The notes beneath the pieces were generated by a model. It made no database searches, was not told where the DNA came from, and saw nothing but the letters and a program-made list of their open reading frames with translations. Source: Thermoflexales bacterium (lineage in GTDB: Bacteria > Chloroflexota > Anaerolineae > Fen-1058). From it: a stretch of 11,004 nt of DNA. The first letter of the stretch is position 1, and each line of letters opens with the position of its first letter. The stretch covers positions 1 through 11,004 of the forward strand of contig JAFGFO010000460.1 in the NCBI GenBank assembly GCA_016931085.1. Reading direction: 5' to 3'. Positions 6,262 through 11,004 of the stretch are shown here, in pieces. The position numbers and the translations under genes were made by a program.

Positions 6262-7989
6262 TCACATCGTCTCGATCTCGGCCTTGAGCGTGGTCAGCCG
6301 CTCACGAATAGCGGACAGTCTGGCTTGCGCCTCGTCCAGCCGGCTGCGCTCGGCGCGCACAAAACGGGTGTAGGGTGCGACGGCCTCGGCCAGGCGGCTG
6401 AGGCCGCGGGCCAGCTCATGCTCAAACTGCGCCGTCAGGTTGCCCGTGAGTTTTTCGCGCAGGCCGCTTATCTGGCGGCTCAACTGCTGCTTGGCCTGCG
6501 TGCGGCGGGCCGGGATGACCAGCAGCCCTACAGCGGCGATGGTGCTGCCCAACAGGATGCCGGTCACATCCCACAAGGTAGACGAGACGACCGCCACGAT
6601 CACCGCGCCCAGCCCCACGCCGCTGACGCCCATCAAGCCCGTCTCGGCCACCGCCTGCTGGGCGAGTCCGGCCAGCTTGTCGGCTTCGGCGTCGCGGTCG
6701 TAACTGTCGATGGCTTCTCGCGCAGCCTGCCCCACGCTGCCCAGCAGGCGTTCGCGGTCGTATTCGAACTGGCCGCCCAGCAAGCCCACGATGCGCCCGG
6801 CGTGCTCGGTCTTGCGCTGCTCCAGGTGCGCCGTAACCGCCTGCCACTGGCGCAGCTCCTGGTCCACCAGCCAATCGATCAGCGCACCGATACTGCGCTC
6901 GATCTTTTGCGGCGTGTCGCCTACCACATCGTGGACGTAGGCGCGCTTGATGCGCTCGGTTTGCAGCAGGTCGAAAATGCGCCCCAGCCTCAGCGTCTCG
7001 TCGAAATAAGCCAGCCCGCGATTCTCCATCGCGTACAACAAGCTGTCGATCTCGCTCAAGCGATAGCGGAAATCGCGTCCCATATCGCCCTTGTACACGT
7101 CAGTCTGCCGCTCGATGTCGTCGATGAGCGCACCGTCATCGTGCAGCATGTCTTGCTGCACGCTCAATGCGCCGGCATACTGTCCGACCAGGCTCAAGCC
7201 CACGCCCAGCGGGCTGCCCAACTTGAGCCGGATTCGCTCGGCGGCGTCCAGCGTCTGCTTGATGTAATGCTCCAACGCTTCAAAGCGGCTGACACCCCAC
7301 AGCATCGGATCGCCTTGCTTGGAGCGCAGGGCCAGCTTGGCCGAGACAGGGAACACCTCCGACGTCACGTTCAACAGCGCACGCGCGTTGTCGGTGACAA
7401 AGGCCGTCACCTGGTCAACCTGGGCCGTGGTCTCCAGGATGTCGATCTTGTTGATGACAAAGACGACCTTTTTGCCCCAGTTCTTGATTTTTTCCAGGAA
7501 CGCCCGCTCGCTTTCGGTAAAGGGGCGATCGGCCGAGGTGACGAACAAGATCAAGTCAGCGCGAGGCACGAACTGCGAGGTGATGGCTTCGTGCTCGCGC
7601 ATGATGGCGTTGGTGCCGGGCGTGTCTACGATGGAGATGTTGCGCAGCGCCTCGTCAGGGCATGTCTGCACCCACTCGCCGCTTTCCATCGCTTGCTCGA
7701 CCGTCTCGCCGTAGCGCAAGACGCGGATGGTCGTCGTGGTCGGCGTCACGCCTTCCTCCAGCAGCGCCTGGCCCAGCAGCGCGTTGATGAAGGCCGACTT
7801 GCCGGCGTTGAACTCGCCCACCACCACCAGCAAAAAGAGTTCGTCCAGTTGGTGGAGCGAATCGGCCAGCGCCTGCTGGTCCTCCGGCGCGGCACTCAGT
7901 TGCGACAACAGCACGCGCAGCTCGCCCAGCGCGCCGCGCTCTTGCTTGAGCAGGCCCTCTTGATAGTCCGACAGAATTGTCCTAAGCAT
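6262..7989 (-). CDS. Dynamin-like GTPase, membrane-associated
   Basis: A 575-residue large GTPase of the bacterial dynamin-like type. The G domain has P-loop GEFNAGKS (58-65), a switch I Thr run TPTTTTI (82-88), DTPG (122-125) and NKID (180-183). A long helical region follows (about 250-450), then a hydrophobic hairpin (about 455-493) that could insert into the membrane, and a basic, coiled-coil-like C-terminus (about 497-575). Bacterial dynamin-like proteins remodel or repair membranes, and some act under phage or antibiotic stress; the exact role here is not evident. Such proteins often come in tandem pairs, but only one is present. The ATG at 7989 has GAGG 5 bases upstream (7995-7998). It starts 47 bases after uvrB across a palindromic repeat, and hicB begins 28 bases downstream. 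Confidence 0.88.
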   Translation of the reverse strand: MLRTILSDYQEGLLKQERGALGELRVLLSQLSAAPEDQQALADSLHQLDELFLLVVVGEFNAGKSAFINALLGQALLEEGVTPTTTTIRVLRYGETVEQAMESGEWVQTCPDEALRNISIVDTPGTNAIMREHEAITSQFVPRADLILFVTSADRPFTESERAFLEKIKNWGKKVVFVINKIDILETTAQVDQVTAFVTDNARALLNVTSEVFPVSAKLALRSKQGDPMLWGVSRFEALEHYIKQTLDAAERIRLKLGSPLGVGLSLVGQYAGALSVQQDMLHDDGALIDDIERQTDVYKGDMGRDFRYRLSEIDSLLYAMENRGLAYFDETLRLGRIFDLLQTERIKRAYVHDVVGDTPQKIERSIGALIDWLVDQELRQWQAVTAHLEQRKTEHAGRIVGLLGGQFEYDRERLLGSVGQAAREAIDSYDRDAEADKLAGLAQQAVAETGLMGVSGVGLGAVIVAVVSSTLWDVTGILLGSTIAAVGLLVIPARRTQAKQQLSRQISGLREKLTGNLTAQFEHELARGLSRLAEAVAPYTRFVRAERSRLDEAQARLSAIRERLTTLKAEIETM

Positions 7990-8002
7990 GTTAACCTCGA
8001 CC

Positions 8003-8031
8003 GTAGAGACGCAGCAATGCTACGTCTCTAC
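8003..8031. repeat. 29-base imperfect palindrome between uvrB and the GTPase gene
   Basis: Arms GTAGAGACG (8003-8011) and CGTCTCTAC (8023-8031) are perfectly complementary; after one mismatch, AGC/GCT pair around an AAT loop. It starts 5 bases beyond the uvrB stop. On the uvrB strand no T-run follows, so it resembles a dispersed palindromic element more than an intrinsic terminator. The GTPase ribosome site lies just beyond it. Confidence 0.8.
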
Positions 8032-8036
8032 CATAT

Positions 8037-10049
8037 CTACGCCCGCCGCAGGCGCTCCCATTCAGGGCGCTTGTCATCCTCTTGCAGGCCCTGGCGCAGC
8101 TCGAAAATCTGATCGCGCAGCAGGGCGGCTTTTTCAAATTCGAGCTGCTCGGCCGCCTCGCGCATCTGCTTTTCCAGCTCGCGGATCAGGCGTGTCATTT
8201 CGTCCTTGGGCAGGCGGGCGCCCAGCGGCGCGGCGGCCTTGTCCTGGGCGGCCCGGCTCAACTGGCTGGTCAGGTCACGCACGCTCTTGACGATGCTGGC
8301 CGGGACGATGCCGTGCTGCTCGTTATACTCCACCTGGATTTTGCGGCGGCGATTGGTCTCGTCGATCGCGCGGCGCATGGAGTCGGTCGTCTTGTCGGCG
8401 TACATGATGACCGTGCCGTTGATGTGGCGCGCGGCGCGCCCGATGTTCTGGATGAGCGCCTGTTCGCTGCGCAGGAAACCTTCCTTGTCGGCGTCGAGGA
8501 TAGCCACCAGCGAAACCTCCGGCAGGTCCAGGCCCTCGCGCAGCAGGTTGATGCCTACCACCACATCGTAGGCGCCCAGGCGCAAGTCGCGCAGGATCTC
8601 CACCCGCTCGATGGTGTGGATTTCGCTGTGGAGATAGTGCACCTTTAGCCCCAGCTCGAGCAAATAGTCGGACAGGTCCTCGGCCATGCGCTTGGTCAGC
8701 GTCGTGACCAGCACCCGCTCGCCGCGCTCGACGCGCTGGCGGATTTGCTCGACCAGGTCATCCACCTGCCCGGCGACCGGCTTGAGGACGATTTGGGGGT
8801 CGACCAGGCCGGTGGGGCGGATGATCTGCTGGACAATTTGCTGGCTGTGCTCCAACTCGTAAGGACCGGGCGTGGCCGAGGTATAGATCGTCTGCCCCAT
8901 GCGTTCCTCGAACTCTTCCATGCGCAGGGGACGGTTGTCCAGCGCGCTGGGCAGGCGAAAGCCGTACTCGACCAGCATCTCTTTGCGGCTGCGGTCGCCG
9001 CGGTACATGCCGCGGACCTGGGGCAGGCTCATGTGGCTCTCGTCGATCACGAGCAAATAATCGGCCGGGAAGTAATCGATCAGCGTCCAGGGGGGCGAGC
9101 CAGGCTGGCGCCCGTCCATGTGGCGGGTGTAATTCTCGATGCCGCTGCACGAGCCTACCTCGCGCAGCATCTCGATGTCATACTTGACGCGCTGCTCCAG
9201 GCGCTGCGCTTCCAGCAGCCGCTCGTTCTGCTTGAGCCAGGCCAGCCGCTCGACCAGCTCGGCCTCGATGGCCTGCAGCGCGCCGTCCAGCTTTTCTTCG
9301 GGCGTGATAAAGTGCTTGGCGGGGAAAATATCCACCCGCTCGTGCTCGCGCAGCACCTCGCCGCTCAGCGTGTCGATCTCCGTCATGCGGTCGATTTCGT
9401 CGCCAAAGAACTCGATCCGGTAGGCCGTTTCGGCGTAGGCTGGCATCACTTCCAGCGTGTCGCCGCGCACGCGAAAACGTCCTGGCCGCAGCTCGAAATC
9501 GTTGCGCTCGTACTGGATGTCCACCAGGTGGCGCAGCACGCCGTTGCGCCGCTGCGTTTCGCCCTTGTTGAGCGTGATGACCACCCGCCCCCACTCTTGC
9601 GGGTTGCCCAACGAGTAAATGCACGACACCGAGGCGACGATGACCACGTCTCGCCGCGAGAACAGCGCCGAGGTAGACGCCAGTCTCAAGCGCTCAATTT
9701 CCTCGTTGATCTCGGTTTCTTTCTCGATGTAGGTATCGGTCCTGGGGAGGTAAGCTTCCGGTTGGTAATAGTCATAATAAGACACAAAGTACTCGACGGC
9801 GTTTTCGGGAAAGAACTCTTTGTACTCGGCGTACAATTGGGCCGCCAGCGTCTTGTTGTGCGCAATCACCAGCGCCGGCCGCTGCACGCGCTCGATGACA
9901 GAGGCCATGACAAATGTCTTGCCGGTTGCCGTCGCTCCCAGCAGCGTCTGGTGCCGGTGGCCTTGCTCGAGGCCATCGACCAGTTGCTCGATGGCCTGCG
10001 GTTGGTCGCCGGTGGGATGAAAAGGTGAGACGAGTTTAAACTTGTTCAT
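8037..10049 (-). CDS. uvrB: Excinuclease ABC subunit B
   Basis: The damage-verifying helicase of nucleotide excision repair, acting with UvrA and UvrC in the cytoplasm. It is full length at 670 residues. The N-terminal [11 protein letters not shown] is diagnostic. Walker A is GATATGKT (38-45); the beta-hairpin aromatics are Y91, Y92, Y94, Y95 in [10 protein letters not shown]; the DEAD-type motif is DESH (336-339); motif V is [13 protein letters not shown] (499-511) and motif [10 protein letters not shown] (534-541); a UVR domain that binds UvrC lies at about 617-652. The frame is open back to 10115, but I choose the ATG at 10049: it gives the usual N-terminus, has GAGG 8 bases upstream (10058-10061), and the putative promoter lies inside the longer version. 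Walker A has Ala where most UvrB proteins have Gly (GxTGSGKT), a minor variation. Confidence 0.97.
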   Translation of the reverse strand: MNKFKLVSPFHPTGDQPQAIEQLVDGLEQGHRHQTLLGATATGKTFVMASVIERVQRPALVIAHNKTLAAQLYAEYKEFFPENAVEYFVSYYDYYQPEAYLPRTDTYIEKETEINEEIERLRLASTSALFSRRDVVIVASVSCIYSLGNPQEWGRVVITLNKGETQRRNGVLRHLVDIQYERNDFELRPGRFRVRGDTLEVMPAYAETAYRIEFFGDEIDRMTEIDTLSGEVLREHERVDIFPAKHFITPEEKLDGALQAIEAELVERLAWLKQNERLLEAQRLEQRVKYDIEMLREVGSCSGIENYTRHMDGRQPGSPPWTLIDYFPADYLLVIDESHMSLPQVRGMYRGDRSRKEMLVEYGFRLPSALDNRPLRMEEFEERMGQTIYTSATPGPYELEHSQQIVQQIIRPTGLVDPQIVLKPVAGQVDDLVEQIRQRVERGERVLVTTLTKRMAEDLSDYLLELGLKVHYLHSEIHTIERVEILRDLRLGAYDVVVGINLLREGLDLPEVSLVAILDADKEGFLRSEQALIQNIGRAARHINGTVIMYADKTTDSMRRAIDETNRRRKIQVEYNEQHGIVPASIVKSVRDLTSQLSRAAQDKAAAPLGARLPKDEMTRLIRELEKQMREAAEQLEFEKAALLRDQIFELRQGLQEDDKRPEWERLRRA

Positions 10050-10077
10050 GCTGACATCCTCGTACAGTCTTGAGTAT

Positions 10078-10105
10078 ATGATACCACAGAACGCATAACA
10101 GTGAA
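10078..10105 (-). promoter_or_regulatory. Putative uvrB promoter
   Basis: On the reverse strand TTCACT (10105-10100, 4 of 6 matches to TTGACA) is followed by 16 bases and TATCAT (10083-10078, 5 of 6 matches to TATAAT). Transcription would start near 10071, leaving a leader of about 22 bases before the ATG at 10049. An alternative -10, TATACT, lies 6 bases further on without a good -35. No LexA-type box is recognised. Confidence 0.4.
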
Positions 10106-10117
10106 ACCAGGCCAAGA

Positions 10118-10189
10118 AGACCCTAAAGGTCTCAGGCTGCTTCGAAAATAGCTTTCAGACCCTAAAGGCATTTAAGACCTTGAGGGTCT
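10118..10189. repeat. Cluster of related 15-base palindromic units in the divergent intergenic region
   Basis: AGACCCTAAAGGTCT (10118-10132) is a palindrome with 5-base arms. AGACCCTAAAGG recurs at 10157-10168, and AGACCTTGAGGGTCT, a variant unit, lies at 10175-10189. The second and third units also pair with each other: AGACCCT (10157-10163) with AGGGTCT (10183-10189), extended inward across one mismatch by AAGG/CCTT. The cluster lies between divergent genes, upstream of both promoters, where a terminator would serve no purpose, so a repeat element or a regulatory binding region is more likely. Confidence 0.75.
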
Positions 10190-10194
10190 AGCCT

Positions 10195-10224
10195 TTGGCG
10201 CTTTGGGGCCGAATGTGCTACAAT
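10195..10224 (+). promoter_or_regulatory. Putative promoter for the two small membrane-protein genes
   Basis: TTGGCG (10195-10200, 4 of 6 matches) and TACAAT (10219-10224, 5 of 6) are separated by 18 bases. Transcription would start near 10231, giving a leader of about 54 bases before the ATG at 10285. It lies right after the palindromic repeat cluster. The assignment rests on motif match and position only. Confidence 0.45.
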
Positions 10225-10284
10225 AGTAGGGACCTTGACCCTTAAACCTGAAACCGTTTGAACCACCTTCCCTTGGAGGCGAAC

Positions 10285-10572
10285 ATGGGTATCGAACTGT
10301 GGCGCGATATTTCGTTGATCGTCCTGATTTGCCCGGCGATGCTGCTGGCGCTGCTGCCGCTGGCCGTGTTGGGCGGCATGATTTACGGCTTGCGCATGCT
10401 GAACCTACGCCTGCCGCCCTTCTTTGCCCAGGTGCGGGCCGTCACGGCCAGGGTGCACCTGGCTGTCGAGCGCGCCAGCCAGGCCGCCGCCGCCCCGATC
10501 ATAGCCAGCTCGGCCTCGGCCGCCCGCTCGCAAGGCTGGAAGAATTACATCACAAAGGAGTTGAAACGATGA
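10285..10572 (+). CDS. Small single-helix membrane protein of unknown function
   Basis: A 95-residue protein I do not recognise. It has one strong hydrophobic helix (about 10-34, LIVLICPAMLLALLPLAVLGG), then a basic stretch (RMLNLRLPPFFAQVRAVTAR) and an Ala/Ser-rich segment (66-80) ending in a charged tail (KNYITKELKR). The ATG at 10285 is chosen because GGAGG (10275-10279) lies 5 bases before it; a TTG at 10258 would extend the protein by 9 residues but has no ribosome site. The stop overlaps the next gene as ATGA, and both are small membrane proteins, so they probably form a unit and may interact. The C-terminal part is probably cytoplasmic by the positive-inside rule, though this is uncertain. 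No enzymatic motif is visible. Confidence 0.75.
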   Translation: MGIELWRDISLIVLICPAMLLALLPLAVLGGMIYGLRMLNLRLPPFFAQVRAVTARVHLAVERASQAAAAPIIASSASAARSQGWKNYITKELKR

Positions 10573-10847
10573 CGACAATCGAAGCGATTGGGCAAATCGA
10601 GCCCCGCTCTTCTTCAGACCTGGCCCACCCATCTCAGGCTAACTGGAAGACGATCTGGCTGATGGCCGGCGGGGCGATCGGGCTGCTGCTGGGCGTGGCC
10701 GCCGTCTACCTCTACATCCAGTCCGTCGAGGCCGAACAGGGCGAGGGCTCCGCCAAGGCGCGCCAAATCAAGCCGGCCGAAGCGATGAAGGTAGCCCTGG
10801 CGGTCGTGACAGCGATCAGGGAGTTTACCCACCTGGGAATGGAGTAG
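10569..10847 (+). CDS. Small single-helix membrane protein of unknown function, coupled to the gene before it
   Basis: A 92-residue protein that I cannot name. A polar N-terminus (1-27) precedes one hydrophobic helix (about 28-51) with a glycine-zipper pattern, G34-x3-G38-x3-G42, of the kind that packs helices together in membranes. The tail is charged (SVEAEQGEGSAKARQIKPAEA), and the final segment (MKVALAVVTAIREFTHLG) could be a short amphipathic helix. The ATG at 10569 overlaps the previous stop, and AAGGAG lies about 8 bases upstream, so it has its own ribosome site as well as likely coupling. The open frame extends upstream but would run through the whole preceding gene. A GC-rich hairpin starts directly after the TAG stop. 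Confidence 0.72.
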   Translation: MTTIEAIGQIEPRSSSDLAHPSQANWKTIWLMAGGAIGLLLGVAAVYLYIQSVEAEQGEGSAKARQIKPAEAMKVALAVVTAIREFTHLGME

Positions 10848-10869
10848 GGGCGACCCCCGGAGGTCGCCC
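10848..10869 (+). terminator. GC-rich hairpin directly after the small-protein operon, possible terminator
   Basis: GGGCGACC (10848-10855) and GGTCGCCC (10862-10869) form a perfect 8-base-pair stem with a 6-base loop, beginning at the base after the TAG stop. No T-run follows directly (the next bases are TGGGCAGAC), so this is not a classical intrinsic terminator. It could act as an mRNA 3'-end stabiliser or be another palindromic repeat. Confidence 0.5.
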
Positions 10870-10928
10870 TGGGCAGACACTTTCCTTTGTGCCCTCGGTG
10901 GTCGAGAAATTTCGTCACTAGGAGTTTG

Positions 10929-11004
10929 TCGGAGAGAACGCTTTTTCACCTTCCCGAAAGCTCCCAGCTTTCGGGAAGGTAGGCTCAGCGAGATGTCTCT
11001 CCGA
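10929..11004. repeat. Outer inverted repeat enclosing the 33-base palindrome, at the right edge
   Basis: TCGGAGAGA (10929-10937) is the exact reverse complement of TCTCTCCGA (10996-11004). Slightly further in, CGCT (10939-10942) can pair with AGCG (10987-10990), with unequal bulges. The inner palindrome lies between. The structure could be a MITE-like element of about 76 bases, an insertion sequence end or a structured RNA; the window stops exactly at its outer arm, so the true limit is unknown. Confidence 0.5.
10948..10980. repeat. 33-base perfect palindrome
   Basis: ACCTTCCCGAAAGCT (10948-10962) and AGCTTTCGGGAAGGT (10966-10980) are perfectly complementary 15-base arms around CCC. It resembles the other intergenic palindromes here in size and build. 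A run of five T lies before it at 10942-10946; read on the minus strand, that becomes an A-run preceded by the hairpin, so it is not a terminator in either direction. Confidence 0.85.

Noticed and set aside
6325..8112. Plus-strand open frame of 595 codons opposite the GTPase gene
   Set aside because: The minus strand encodes an intact dynamin-like GTPase with all G motifs. The plus frame is rich in Gln, His, Arg and Ala, as expected for the complement of high-GC coding sequence, and runs across the intergenic palindrome.
8745..10028. Plus-strand open frame of 427 codons opposite uvrB
   Set aside because: It lies wholly inside unmistakable uvrB on the other strand and shows no motif of its own.
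10050..10115. N-terminal extension of UvrB by 22 residues
   Set aside because: The extension does not resemble UvrB, has no ribosome site and covers the putative uvrB promoter; the ATG at 10049 has a ribosome site and the usual N-terminus.
10299..10568. Upstream extension of the second small membrane protein through the first
   Set aside because: The frame is open but fully overlaps the first small gene, which has its own ribosome site and a credible membrane helix; the ATG at 10569 has AAGGAG and ATGA coupling.

Overview
The window reads as bacterial chromosome of moderate to high GC (about 55-75% in most genes). Protein style fits Chloroflexota, probably an Anaerolineae-like lineage: a UvrB with an unusual Walker A, a type 2 dGTPase, a PflX-type radical SAM protein, envelope proteins with LysM and bacterial PH domains, and short palindromic repeats in the intergenic gaps. 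The taxon is inferred from general resemblance only; there is no rRNA or other decisive marker.

Region 1 (1-3769, minus strand) is a compact four-gene operon behind a near-perfect sigma70-type promoter at 3741-3769. In transcription order it encodes a membrane-anchored lytic transglycosylase-like/M23 fusion, a two-helix LysM membrane protein, a membrane PH-domain protein and a dNTP triphosphohydrolase (dgt) that runs off the left edge. Gaps are 39, 22 and 6 bases. The first two products bear on peptidoglycan; the PH protein and dgt may simply travel with them.

Region 2 (3805-10105, minus strand) holds, in transcription order, uvrB, a dynamin-like GTPase, hicB, hicA, a PflX-like radical SAM protein and an AadA-like nucleotidyltransferase. 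hicB/hicA overlap, and hicA/radical SAM overlap as GTGA, so the GTPase-to-radical SAM segment is probably one transcript. The hicBA pair is distinctly lower in GC (about 48-50%) than its neighbours (about 70-75%) and looks like a later insertion. The nucleotidyltransferase has Asn in place of the second Asp of the usual DxD pair.

Region 3 (10106-11004) is the divergent intergenic region upstream of uvrB, followed on the plus strand by two small one-helix membrane proteins of unknown function that overlap by ATGA. A GC-rich hairpin follows, then a 33-base palindrome nested in a longer inverted repeat at the right edge.

Every intergenic gap of 45 bases or more, except the promoter gap at 3715-3804, carries a palindrome. 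Several are built from smaller palindromes. They appear on both sides of genes, including a divergent 5' region, so they look more like dispersed REP/MITE-like repeats than plain terminators. No stretch of more than 300 bases lacks a gene. I see no tRNA, rRNA, CRISPR array or transposase gene.
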